In this document: piece after piece, positions 36,346 through 47,649 of the stretch | Position numbering within the stretch: the stretch's first letter is position 1 | Layout: each line of letters starts with the position of its first letter | Assembly (NCBI GenBank): GCA_027704905.1 | Contig: CM051021.1 | Location: forward strand, 3,521,727-3,585,726 | Direction of reading: 5' to 3' | DNA length: 64,000 bases | From: Muraenolepis orangiensis | Lineage: Eukaryota > Chordata > Actinopteri > Gadiformes > Muraenolepididae | Translations under genes and position numbers: made by a program | Notes under the pieces: generated by a model | Database searches by the model: none | What the model was told of the DNA's origin: nothing | The model's input: only the letters and a program-made list of their open reading frames with translations

Positions 36346-36399
36346 TAGATAGACAGACAGAAGATCACAAATTCCGACAAACACACCCACACAATAAAT

Positions 36400-36555
<156 letters not shown>

Positions 36556-36771
36556 AATGTTCTCAAACATGGCCTCCACCGGGTGGGACAGATTCCGGAG
36601 GGGGGGGCAACACACACACACGTTACTATGTACCTTATCTGTAGGACAAACCATTCAAGATCTGGTTTTTACACCCAAGGTCCAAAATGTATTCACCTTG
36701 ACAATGTTGTCCTTTTACCCATCAGGGTGGAAAAAAACCACTGGGCCAGCAGTTGTTTTAATACGTTTGTG

Positions 36772-36802
<31 letters not shown>

Positions 36803-37400
36803 GTTTAAGCAGCCTCACCTGAATTGGACTGATTGGCTGGTGAGGCTGCACACCTGTGGGTCTTTGTAAATCAAGGCCCACCGGTTAAAACCGCCTCCAC
36901 CACAATTGCGATGAACCGGATTCCTCATCAACCTGTGTCCTTGTCTTCGGGTGGAGCCCGCAAGTAGCCATGTCAATGGCTGGTGGCTGTTCTTCACTGT
37001 ACTGCACTGTATTCACTGTACTGCACTGTATTCATGAATAAAATGTAATACAATTTAATAAAATGACTAAATGAGAATGGTATCTGTGTTGTTATCTGTT
37101 ATATTACAGTTACGTTGATTTGTTTGTCTTTCTCGGTCCATGCACTACGCATTTGAGTGGTTTTGTGTTGGAAAAACAATTCAACCAATCAGATATTTTT
37201 CTGGGTTGCTGGGAAGAATATCCTTCAACCAAAGTATTCCCGATGACTTTGGCCCTCAGAATGAATGAGAGCGTACGTTTGGATTGACAATTTGATCAAC
37301 CAATCATATCGTGATTTGTAGCCAATGGGCGTATTCTTTCAGATTTCCCCACAGCTCAATAGGGAGCTAGAAGGTCTACTGGCTGGAGCGAGAGTGGATC
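36556..37400. other. No gene; short (GT)n and a dispersed repeat
   Basis: (GT)n at 36774-36802. 36805-36960 (AAGCAGCCTCACCTG, GTGAGGCTGCACAC, AAGGCCCACCGGTTA) is related to 40740-40980, so it is a dispersed repeat. The rest is unassigned. Confidence 0.5.
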
Positions 37401-37407
37401 TAGCGTA

Positions 37408-37770
37408 GTGCTACGTTGTTTCTACGTAGGATTTTACGTCAAAATGGCAACAGGCGAAGATGAACCATTTTCAAGACGACCATTCAATGTAAAGATGGAC
37501 ATTATTAAAAAAGGCCGTCCAACGCCTGACAATCTTGAGCTGAATCAAGTTGTTAAAGCAGGCTATGTTTGCCATTTTCAGGCTAGCAACTGGGAAAGAT
37601 ACCCGTGGCTAGCGGGCTCTACTAGCCACAAGAGGCTCTACTGATGGGAGTGTTGCTGTTTGGGACCGACAAGAGGGCAGGGAATTGGAAAGGCAACTTA
37701 TTTAGGATCTGAAAAGCGATCATCTTTATGACCTGATGGTGGTCGAACAATTGATCCAGAAGGACAGGAG
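37408..37770 (+). pseudogene. Fragment of ZMYM/TTF-zinc-finger hAT-type transposase gene
   Basis: ATG at about 37444 opens MATGEDEPFSRRPF. RPTPDNLELNQVVKAG and SNWERYPWLAGSTSHKRLY follow, resembling the N-terminal TTF-type finger of ZMYM1-like/hAT proteins. A TGA at 37642 falls where a zinc-binding Cys (usually LYCWEC) is expected, and the frame continues as WECCCLG for another 35 codons. No DDE or dimerisation domain follows. Family assignment is from memory. Confidence 0.5.
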
Positions 37771-38016
37771 AATGGATTTGGTCTTTAAGTGAACATCATT
37801 GGTGAGTGACACTCATTTGTCTTTGCTGGTTTTGTCTCAGTGTTGCGTCTCGTTGAGCTGGTTGTTGCATTTTGTTTCCACACACTTGTTGACTGATTAA
37901 TGGCTGTCTTGGGTTTGTTGAGCATTGTTGTGCATTTGAATTAAGAGTTTTGACTTGATCTTTCTTTGCATCGCTTAACGTGAAAAGACTTAACGTAACT
38001 AAGAGTTACAAACCCG

Positions 38017-38142
38017 CGATCAATAATCACCTAATTTGCATATGTCTTGTCATTAGCACTTTCACCTTTTCACTTTCATTTTGACAGGTGAAAGTGCTAA
38101 TGACAAGACATATGCCAGAGACATTTGGTGATTATTGATCGC
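38017..38142. repeat. Imperfect palindrome, arms about 50 bp
   Basis: GCGATCAATAATCACC...CATATGTCTTGTCATTAGCA to 38067 is mirrored by AGGTGAAAGTGCTAATGACA...GGTGATTATTGATCGC at 38086-38142, with a loop of about 18 bp. Confidence 0.92.
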
Positions 38143-38364
38143 TATTTTGGAACTTGAACGTGACACGTCTAACACGTGAAGCGTGTTAGACCGTCCCTTT
38201 AATCGATAGCCTGTGTGTGGTGGTCTGTGTTGGGCTGTTACTTCACTCCATGGACACTGCTTTACAACTAGGGTACACTTGTAAATTGGCTGCGACAATC
38301 TGATCTGCCTAAATGAGATAAGGCATAAAGTGACTCCTCCGAACACCAGGTGGGTGGTCTACAG

Positions 38365-38697
38365 CAGGGGTTCCCAAAGTGGGGGTATTGTGTAAGTCTG
38401 TTTAATATGTAAGGGTGACGAATAAAGGAATTCTGATTCCGACAGATTCACGACTATCATTTGCAGCTGGAAAAAAAGCCACACACAATTTTCGCGATCA
38501 CGATTACCCCCCCCCCCCCCCCCCTTGGACTTCACGTTGGACCTCCCCCCCACCCCCCTTGGACTTCACGATGTTCTTGATGGTGAAGATCTGTGCACAC
38601 GTTGTTTTTTATTGTTCCAGTCCCTCTGGTGATAGTGTGGGGGGGGGGGGGGTCTGTTATGTTGGGGGTCGCGGGCTGAAAAGTTGGGGAACCCCTG
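38365..38697. mobile_element. hAT-superfamily MITE with perfect 8-bp target duplication
   Basis: The ends are CAGGGGTTCCCAAAGT and, in reverse complement, CAGGGGTTCCCCAACTT. The 8-bp GTCTACAG flanks both sides (38357-38364 and 38698-38705). It has 333 bp with poly-C and poly-G runs inside and no coding capacity. Confidence 0.92.
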
Positions 38698-38805
38698 GTC
38701 TACAGAAGGTCCAGTTGTGATAGACACGCTTCGCCACTGGTGTATATCTATATATATATATACCAGTGGCAAACCGTGTCTATCACAACTGGACCTTCTG
38801 TAGAC
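38698..38805. repeat. Near-perfect palindrome with (TA)n loop
   Basis: GTCTACAGAAGGTCCAGTTG...CCACTGGT pairs with ACCAGTGG...CAACTGGACCTTCTGTAGAC; the arms are about 45 nt with a few mismatches in CTTCG/AAAC. Its outermost 8 bp are the right target duplication of the adjacent MITE. Confidence 0.92.
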
Positions 38806-38824
38806 GGTCTATACTATGAACCAC

Positions 38825-39603
38825 CTAGAGGCCATTAGAGGAACTACATGCAAGTCTCTATCATTAACCTCCTAGAGGCTGTTAGAGGAATTTAATGCTA
38901 GTCTCTGCCATTAACCACCTAGAGGCCGTTAGAGGAACTACATGCAAGTCTCTATCGTTAACCACCTAGAGGCCGTTAGAGGAACTACATGCAAGTCTCT
39001 ATCATTAACCACCTAGAGGCCATTAGAGGAATTAAATGCTAGTCTCTGCCATTAACCACCTAGAGGCCGTTAGAGGAACTACATGCACGTCTCTATCGTT
39101 AACCACCTAGAGGCCGTTAGAGGAACTACATGCAAGTCTCTATCATTAACCTCCTAGAGGCCATTAGAGGAACTACATGCTAGTCTCTACCATTAACCAC
39201 CTAGAGGCCGTTAGAGGAATTAAATGCTAGTCTCTACCATTAACCACCTAGAGGCCGTTAGAGGAATTAAATGCTAGTCTCTACCATTAACCACCTAGAG
39301 GCCGTTAGAGGAATTAAATGCTAGTCTCTACCATTAACCACCTAGAGGCCGTTAGAGGAACTACATGCACGTCTCTATCGTTAACCACTTAGAGGCCGTT
39401 AGAGGAACTACATGCTAGTTTCTACCCTGAACCACCAAGAGGCCGTTAGAGGAACTACATGCACGTCTCTACCCTGAACCACCTAGAGGAAGCTAGAGGA
39501 ACTACATCCTAGTCTCTACCCTGAACCACCTAGAGGCCGTTAGAGGAACTACATGCTAGTCTCTACCCTGACCCACCTAGAGGCCGTTAGAGGAACTACA
39601 TGC
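38825..39603. repeat. 47-bp minisatellite, about 16-17 units
   Basis: Units start CTAGAGGCCGTTAGAGGAAC at 38825, 38872 and onward, continuing TACATGCAAGTCTCTATCAT plus TAACCAC, with variants. Confidence 0.96.
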
Positions 39604-40529
<926 letters not shown>

Positions 40530-40980
40530 AATGATCAGACTGATTAGAGGCTGGTTGAAGCAGCCTCACCTGGCCCCAGTCTGACTGATAAGAGGCTGGT
40601 TGAAGAAGCCTCACCTGGCCCCAGTCAGACTGATAAGAGGCTGGTTGAAGCAGCCTCACCTGGCCCCAGTCAGACTGATTAGAGTCTGGTTGAAGCAGCC
40701 TCACCTGGCCCCAGTCAGACTGATTAGAGTCTGGTTGAAGCAGCCTCACCTGGCCCCAGTCAGACTGATTAGAGGCTGGTTGAAGCAGCCTCACCTGGCC
40801 CCAGTCTGACTGATTAGAGTCTGGGGCAGGTGAGGCTGCACACTGCACACTGTGGGTCCTTGGTAATCCAAGGCCCACAGGTTAATGCAGTCACTACACA
40901 CACTCAGGACCAGCACTAGCATGTACCAGCTGCTCTGTTCATTCAACAACTGCAAAACTCTACAAAAAAACAGTAAAGTC
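40530..40980. repeat. 45-bp minisatellite grown from a dispersed repeat
   Basis: About six units of AGTCAGACTGATTAGAGGCT plus GGTTGAAGCAGCCTCACCTGGCCCC run from 40530 to 40818. The last unit continues into GTGAGGCTGCACAC and AAGGCCCACAGGTTA, the body shared with 36805-36960. One copy has a single unit, the other six. Confidence 0.88.
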
Positions 40981-41690
40981 ATCATCTACCAGTGCCTGTG
41001 TCGTTGGGAGAAGCCATTTCAGTAGCAGATAGCAACATGGACTGCTACATTTGGAGCCTGAACAGTGATCTCACCGACCATGACAAGGAAACCGGTAGAC
41101 GAGTCAGGCGGTTTATTGTAGGTTTTGAGAATAGTCTGACAAGCAGAGCAGATGGTCCCTGCTGGCGCTCCACCTGAGTGTGTGTGGTGGTGTCTGCTAT
41201 AACCTGTGGGACCACTGTCAACCACACACTCCACAGGGATTGTACCAACAGAATGGATCAACGTAAACATAACATATCTGTCCTACGTCAGCTGCATGTG
41301 TACACATATCATATATCATCTAGAACCTAGATTATACCGGTCTGTACCTTTCTGTTCTGGAAGATTCTTCAGGAGAGTCTGAGAGCAACATGGGGGCTAC
41401 AACTGTTTTGTTGTACAAAGTGGCTAAGTCTTCTGGGAAGACAGAGAGACAGACACAACATAACAGTTGAAGTGCAAACACATCCAGGTCTATGACTACA
41501 AACAGAAGACAGCTTCATGTTGTAAAGTAACTAAACTGTAAGCCAAACCACTCACTCCCTGCAGTCCTGTGGTCGCACGCATGGCCGGCATCTGTTGTCT
41601 CTGGAAGAAACTACAGAATGAAATGACTATTTACTCATCATGGATCAACATCAAACATACTATGGGATGCTTTCTGAGCCATAAGGGTTG
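40981..41690. other. Unassigned; possible weak exons on the minus strand
   Basis: On the minus strand, 41359-41441 reads open (DLATLYNKTVVAPMLLSDSP) between TCTTCCCAG and AG|GTACAG, and 41569-41613 reads open between TTCTTCCAG and GGA|GTGAGT. They could be further spag17 exons, but their phases do not chain, so they are not called as CDS. Confidence 0.25.
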
Positions 41691-41699
41691 GTGCATGTT

Positions 41700-42170
41700 G
41701 GTGTCTTAAACCTTCATGTCAACACTGGCAACACTGGCAACACAATTAACACTATTACCGTAACACTATTAACACTATTAACACTATTAACACGTCAACA
41801 CTATTATCACTATTAACACTGTCAACACTGTCAACACAATCAACACTATTAACACTATTAACACTATTAACACGTCAACACTATTATCACTTTTAACACT
41901 ATTAACACTATTTACACTTCAACACTTCAACACTTCAACCCTATTAACACTGTCAACACTCTCAACCCTATTAACACTATTTATTAACACTTTAAGACTA
42001 TTAACAATATTGACACTATAAACAAATCAACACTATCAACACTATTAACACTATCAACACTATTAACACTATTAACACTATTTATTAACAAATCAACACT
42101 ATTAACACTATTATCACTTCAAATCTGTCAACACTATTAACACTATTCACACAATTAACACTGTCAAGTA
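41700..42170. repeat. Degenerate AACACTATT tandem repeat
   Basis: Nine-base AACACTATT words with CAACACTGT variants dominate this intronic stretch. Confidence 0.9.
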
Positions 42171-42179
42171 TATATAAGT

Positions 42180-42412
42180 CAACACTGGAAACACATCAAC
42201 TCGTCAACACGTCAACCCGTCAACCCGTCGACACGTCAACCCGTCGACACGTCAACCCGTCGACACGTCAACCCGTCCACACGTCAACCCGTCCACACGT
42301 CAACCCGTCCACACGTCAACCCGTCCACACGTCAACCCGTCCACACGTCAACTTGTCCACACGTCAACTCGTCCACACGTCAACTCGTCCACACGTCAAC
42401 TGGTCCTCCAAC
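42180..42412. repeat. 16-bp tandem repeat (CGTCAACCCGTCCACA)
   Basis: About 14 units; earlier units have GTCGACA, later ones CAACTCGTCC. Confidence 0.95.
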
Positions 42413-42468
42413 AAGCTCCTCCTTTCCAGTCTCTCCTCCTCCTCTTTCCCACTGTGAGGGTCACTCAC

Positions 42469-42519
42469 CTTCATGTCGTCTGAGAGCTGTTTCCTCATCA
42501 GCAAGTGCTCCATGAAGCC
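42469..42519 (-). CDS. spag17: Probable spag17 exon 8
   Basis: On the minus strand, CTCTAG precedes 17 codons GFMEHLLMRKQLSDDMK, ending AAG|GTGAGTG. Phase 0 at both ends matches the phase-0 end of the exon at 44499-44644. The sequence loosely matches the SPAG17 segment after the last recognised exon. Exons may be hidden in the N gap between them. 42520-43112 holds nothing else recognised. Confidence 0.45.
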
Positions 42520-43112
42520 CTAGAGTTCAGACACAACACTCTGTCTCTCAACATGTCAAACTAAACTTGATAAGGAAGTAAACAATGTGAAGTCAAAACA
42601 ATAACAGATTTACCCAGGAAGAGATCATTAGAATAAAGGTGCCATATTGGTTTGAAATGGCACCGTACAGCTAGCACAAATAGCCCAATCAGCACAGGCT
42701 CAATCCTCAGTTTAGTTACAGGGCCCAAAAGAGACCACTGGTTTAGAAAACATTGTCCACAGTTGACCACCAACATGAATTCCAGGGCGAATTTAAACTT
42801 AAACTAAACGTGAGAAACCGATAAGATGCAGTGAGCCCATTTAAAGATGCTGTAGGTAAGATCCAATGGTATGAAGAGAGCAGAAAAGAAGAGGAGACAG
42901 CAAGATTTTGAAACTAAAAAACCAAACCTTCTCCCTCCCTCCCTAGGATTCCCTACATTTCTCCACTATTGAGAAGTGTTGCATTTCCTGCACCTGTGAT
43001 TGACAGGCAAGATGGATTCCCCGAACCAATCAGTGAAGAGATGCCCTGATTGGTCCGAAATGACCCGGGAAGCGTCTAAAATACTAATGTCTCAAACAGA
43101 GGCCGGCTTGGT

Positions 43113-44112
43113 NNNNNNNNNNNNNNNNNNNNNNNNNNNNNNNNNNNNNNNNNNNNNNNNNNNNNNNNNNNNNNNNNNNNNNNNNNNNNNNNNNNNNNNN
43201 NNNNNNNNNNNNNNNNNNNNNNNNNNNNNNNNNNNNNNNNNNNNNNNNNNNNNNNNNNNNNNNNNNNNNNNNNNNNNNNNNNNNNNNNNNNNNNNNNNNN
43301 NNNNNNNNNNNNNNNNNNNNNNNNNNNNNNNNNNNNNNNNNNNNNNNNNNNNNNNNNNNNNNNNNNNNNNNNNNNNNNNNNNNNNNNNNNNNNNNNNNNN
43401 NNNNNNNNNNNNNNNNNNNNNNNNNNNNNNNNNNNNNNNNNNNNNNNNNNNNNNNNNNNNNNNNNNNNNNNNNNNNNNNNNNNNNNNNNNNNNNNNNNNN
43501 NNNNNNNNNNNNNNNNNNNNNNNNNNNNNNNNNNNNNNNNNNNNNNNNNNNNNNNNNNNNNNNNNNNNNNNNNNNNNNNNNNNNNNNNNNNNNNNNNNNN
43601 NNNNNNNNNNNNNNNNNNNNNNNNNNNNNNNNNNNNNNNNNNNNNNNNNNNNNNNNNNNNNNNNNNNNNNNNNNNNNNNNNNNNNNNNNNNNNNNNNNNN
43701 NNNNNNNNNNNNNNNNNNNNNNNNNNNNNNNNNNNNNNNNNNNNNNNNNNNNNNNNNNNNNNNNNNNNNNNNNNNNNNNNNNNNNNNNNNNNNNNNNNNN
43801 NNNNNNNNNNNNNNNNNNNNNNNNNNNNNNNNNNNNNNNNNNNNNNNNNNNNNNNNNNNNNNNNNNNNNNNNNNNNNNNNNNNNNNNNNNNNNNNNNNNN
43901 NNNNNNNNNNNNNNNNNNNNNNNNNNNNNNNNNNNNNNNNNNNNNNNNNNNNNNNNNNNNNNNNNNNNNNNNNNNNNNNNNNNNNNNNNNNNNNNNNNNN
44001 NNNNNNNNNNNNNNNNNNNNNNNNNNNNNNNNNNNNNNNNNNNNNNNNNNNNNNNNNNNNNNNNNNNNNNNNNNNNNNNNNNNNNNNNNNNNNNNNNNNN
44101 NNNNNNNNNNNN
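43113..44112. other. Assembly gap (1,000 N) inside a spag17 intron
   Basis: Exactly 1,000 N. The right edge begins inside a tandem repeat, the likely reason for the break. Confidence 0.98.
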
Positions 44113-44232
44113 AACTGACTTCATGTGAACTGACTTCATGTGTTACTGACTTCATGTGAACTGACTCCATGTGAACTGACTTCATGAAAACTGACTTCAT
44201 GTGAACTGACTTCACGTGTAACTGACTTGACA
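44113..44232. repeat. 15-bp minisatellite (CTGACTTCATGTGAA), gap edge
   Basis: About eight units; the same repeat forms an array at 45528-45840. Confidence 0.92.
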
Positions 44233-44498
44233 CATGTTGAAGGCTCACATTTTGCTTCATAATTCCGTTCCCGGAGGAGCCTTTCATATTACAGCTGTCT
44301 GCATTACCACTGAGGAACATGCATTTCAGATTCCTCCATTTGTTTCTATATATTTTTTTCATTTTTGTGTAGCTACTCCAGTCTAGATGGTTCTCGCTGA
44401 AGCTTCTTTGGAGAGAATCATCTACGACATGTACTGTACATGTCGTCAAGGGTTTCTGCTCTCTTCTACAAAATACACAAGCATTTAAAATAGCTGAC

Positions 44499-44644
44499 CG
44501 GTGGTCCAGGAGCATGTGGGCGGTCTGTCACAGTGTAGCAGAGGCGAGCCACGTCCTGCAGCATCGAGAGGGCCGGTCCTCTGTCCAGGACGTCCCCCAG
44601 AGAGGACCAGAACACACAATGTTTCTGGGATCCCCTGGGCCGCT
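44499..44644 (-). CDS. spag17: spag17 exon 7
   Basis: Minus strand, acceptor TTGTGTTGCAG, then a phase-1 frame (E)RPRGSQKHCVFWSSLGD, VLDRGPALSMLQDVARLCY and TVTDRPHAPGPP, donor CCG|GTCAGC. The phase fits exon 6. The segment aligns plausibly with the SPAG17 region around its ENIACLMYDIL-type helix. Similarity is weaker than for exons 1-6. 44645-45305 is intron with no other feature seen. Confidence 0.65.
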
Positions 44645-45305
44645 CTGCAACACAAACACAACACAACATTCAATAGTTACAAAACATTTTGTATTTTTTT
44701 TATCAAAAAAATAAAATATTGGCATTTCTCCTGTATAATTATTGCTGACAATGTTATTGGCCACCATTCAATAACAATGACGTATAAAAGTCATGTAAAA
44801 AGTAGACTAAATTAAAATATGTCGCATTTGAGTCTTCAGGGTCTTACAGAAGGAGGAGACCTAATTTGTGTTTGTATTGGCTGTCTAAAATCACTTGATG
44901 TAAAACAATGCAATATATTGGTCAATTCTACATTTATGAAGAACTAATTCTGTACATCCTAATTTTGTCGGATTTGCATTTGGACCAAAAAGAGAAATTC
45001 AGTTATATTGACACAAGAAAAACCAGCGCCATCTCCTGGAACATCATTGCAGTCAATGGAGATCATTGTGACAATGGTAATAACTAGACAGGGAACATAA
45101 TACGAATATAATATAAAACTAGACAATGAAGTGTGACAAAGTCACACCCATGACAGATATTGAACAAAGTTCTCTGCTGGTATGGCTTGAAGGGTACAGG
45201 TAGGGAACTCTGAAACACTACCCAGCGACGTTACAATATTATCGGTGGTGTGATGTGATCCTTGTATCCTTCGCTCTGTTTCTTCTTCATGTTGTGCTTC
45301 CTCAC

Positions 45306-45482
45306 CTGAGCTCACGACAGAGGAGTCCCTTCTCTCTGGAGTGTTGTAGTGTCCACGCTCCTGCTGTACCCTGATGACGTTGTCCACACGCACGCCCACC
45401 GCCTCCAGGGCAGGCAGCAGCTGGGCCTCCAAGAACCCAGTTAATAGGAAGTAGTGCTGGGGCCCGCCCTCAGGCTCATCAT
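45306..45482 (-). CDS. spag17: spag17 exon 6
   Basis: Minus strand, acceptor GTGTGTGCAG. The frame (D)DEPEGGPQHYFLLTGF and LEAQLLPALEAVGVRVDNVI matches the strongly conserved YIDDEPDDG-QHY and GF..PQL block of vertebrate SPAG17. The D codon is split with exon 5. Ends TCAG|GTGAGG, phase 1, 177 nt. Confidence 0.9.
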
Positions 45483-45527
45483 CTGCACACACACATCATT
45501 CACACATAAATAGCCTAGAATGTTGAC

Positions 45528-45840
45528 TGACTTCATGTGAACTGACTTCACGTGTAACTGACTTCATGTGAACTGACTTCATGTGAACTGACTTCACGTG
45601 TAACTGACTTCAAGTGAACTGAATTCACGTGTAACTGACTTCATGTGAACTGACTTCATGTGAACAGACTTCATGTGAACTAACTTCATGTTAACTTACT
45701 TTATGTAAACTGACTTCATGTGAACTGACTTCATGTGAACTGCCTTTACGTGTAACTGACTTCATGTGAACTGACTTCATGTGAACTGACTTCATGCAAG
45801 CAGACTTCATGTGAACTGACGTCATGTGAACTGACTTATA
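45528..45840. repeat. 15-bp minisatellite (CTGACTTCATGTGAA) in spag17 intron 5
   Basis: About 20 units with ACGTGT and CAAGTG variants, then an (AT)n stretch to 45885. Confidence 0.95.
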
Positions 45841-45896
45841 TAATATATTATTATATATTTATATATATTATATATTTATGTTATATTATATTTTTG

Positions 45897-46075
45897 CCCG
45901 GGGGTTGGGGACCGCTGCTCTACATCCATCTGATGGCCAACAGGCACACCAGTGGTTGTTATTTTTATAACTGCTGTCTGTCGTCGGGTATTGCACACAA
46001 GATTTTCACATCACTGCTTTATACTAAACTGTAAACTGTGAAGTGACAATAAACTTGACTTGACTTGACTATGAG
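45897..46075 (+). mobile_element. Fragments: hAT-type end and Rex1-like 3' UTR
   Basis: GGGGGTTGGGGACCGCTG (45900-45917) is a hAT-type terminal sequence. 45950-46075 is a Rex1-like 3' end (GTGAAGTGACAATAAACTTG with TGACT repeats), the plus-strand counterpart of 23086-23200. Confidence 0.6.
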
Positions 46076-46720
46076 AGGACCAGAGTTGTGCGCACCATCG
46101 TGCATCTGCAATCATTTCTACATATGCTGAATTCTCTCTGATCAGGAATGTTTTGAGTTATTCTCTCCACTCATACAGTCAGGCCAAACTTCCCTCAGGA
46201 AAGCCAGCTTTTTCGTGACAGCAAGTATATTTTCTGATGAATTCCCATGATTCTGTACATTTGTAGATTAACCGAATAGGGATATCAGTATTCGAATAGT
46301 AACGCCTCAAACGATTATCCGAATAGTCGATTATCCGTGCACACCCCTAGTTGGTAGTCCAGGAGAGACCCCCAGCGATGTGCCCGGGAACCTAAAATCA
46401 GGCATCCTTTCTACGTACCGTTGTGCAGGGAACACCGTTTCGCTTTGCACTGCACACACATGTGCAGTAGATCCAGGTCCTCACCGTTCTTCTGGAAGTC
46501 CATCATGAGTTATTTAGAGTTTAGAGCTAGGTTGTTCCCTGAACACCACGTCGCCAGTCTTTAGACTTCATCCCTGTTGTCTGTCTCCTTCTGCCATAAG
46601 TCCAACCACAGTCGGGTGGTCCATGAACTTGATGTCGGGGAGAGGAGTGGGAGGGCGGGGGAGAGGTGGGGGCCCAGTCTTACATGTTAGAGAGCCCTAT
46701 CTCAGTTCTCCCCCATGTCC
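46076..46720. other. spag17 intron, no gene recognised
   Basis: A GAATAGGGATATCAGTATTCG segment with flanking AT-rich sequence near 46275-46340 resembles a DNA-element end; nothing else is supported. Confidence 0.4.
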
Positions 46721-46722
46721 CC

Positions 46723-47645
46723 AGCGGAGCTGTCCTGATCTGAATGAGAAGCTCCGTTTTGGATCCCATCCCATCCACATCACATCCCATAAAACTGTCT
46801 CCAATCTATCTCCCCACATGTCACAGACATCATCAAATCCTCCTTCAGCTTCGGCTCTGTCCTCAAAACACTCAAACTGGCAGATGTCACCCCCATCCCC
46901 AAAAAACATGACACCATGAGCATCTTCCTGTCCATCTCCAATCTCTGCTTTTGCAAAAAAACTGTTACGGGCAGTTGGCTCCAAACCCAGAACCCACCTC
47001 CTTTACAATGACCACACAGCATTGAAACAGCCCTCCTCAAGGTCACCAATGACCTTTTCTTCTTCTCAGTCTCTGGCCATTGTCCTCTTCCTGGACCTCA
47101 CTGCAGCTTTCAACACCATCAACCACACCAATCTCTACCGTCTGGATCCTATCTCCCTACTGGTACGGCTCTCGCCTGGCAACATTTTGGATACAGTAAA
47201 TACCACACAGAGATACAGTACGCCAGCACACTCTGGATGGAGCAGAGGTAGAAGGGCACCAGCAGCTTCTTTCGTTTTTTCTGAGGCTCCTCAGGAAGTA
47301 AAGTCGCTGCTGGGCCTTCTTGACTACTGCAGTGGTGTTGTTAGTCGGGACTCCTGGCTAAATTCATATTTCACAAACGGAAAACAGTTTATCAGCATCA
47401 ACAACTGCCCCTCCTCCACTGCTCCTCTGTCCCAAGGCGTTCCCCAGGGTTCAGTGCTTGGTCCTCTCCTGTTCACCCTCTACGTCTCTGATTCAATTGC
47501 CAACAAAGTCCAGCTCTACATCTCCACAAAATTCATCACCCCTGCAACTCACTCCACTCTGAACACCTAAATCATGGATATGAACAAACGTCCTCTAACT
47601 AAACTGTGAAAAATTAGATAGGATCATTATCGGTCCACCATTAAG
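46723..47645 (+). pseudogene. L2-like LINE fragment (mosaic copy 2)
   Basis: Starts with the same AGCGGAGCTGTCC...GAATGAGAAGCTCCG sequence as position 1 and follows copy 1 closely, with RT blocks (LALVLFLDLTAAFNTINH-type near 47070-47120, PQGSVLGPLLFTLYV near 47440). The inverted Rex1-like insert (47225-47345) is longer than in copy 1 and contains its fuller sequence. Frames are broken. Confidence 0.8.
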
Positions 47646-47649
47646 CACG

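Noticed and set aside
38825..39603. CRISPR-like regular repeats (also 25096-25498, 53690-54720, 55795-56664)
   Set aside because: Units are directly tandem with no unique spacers, in a vertebrate genome; these are minisatellites.
41019..41270. Minus-strand 83-codon frame and plus-strand 61-codon frame
   Set aside because: No recognisable domain, no strong splice context, and phases do not link with spag17 exons.
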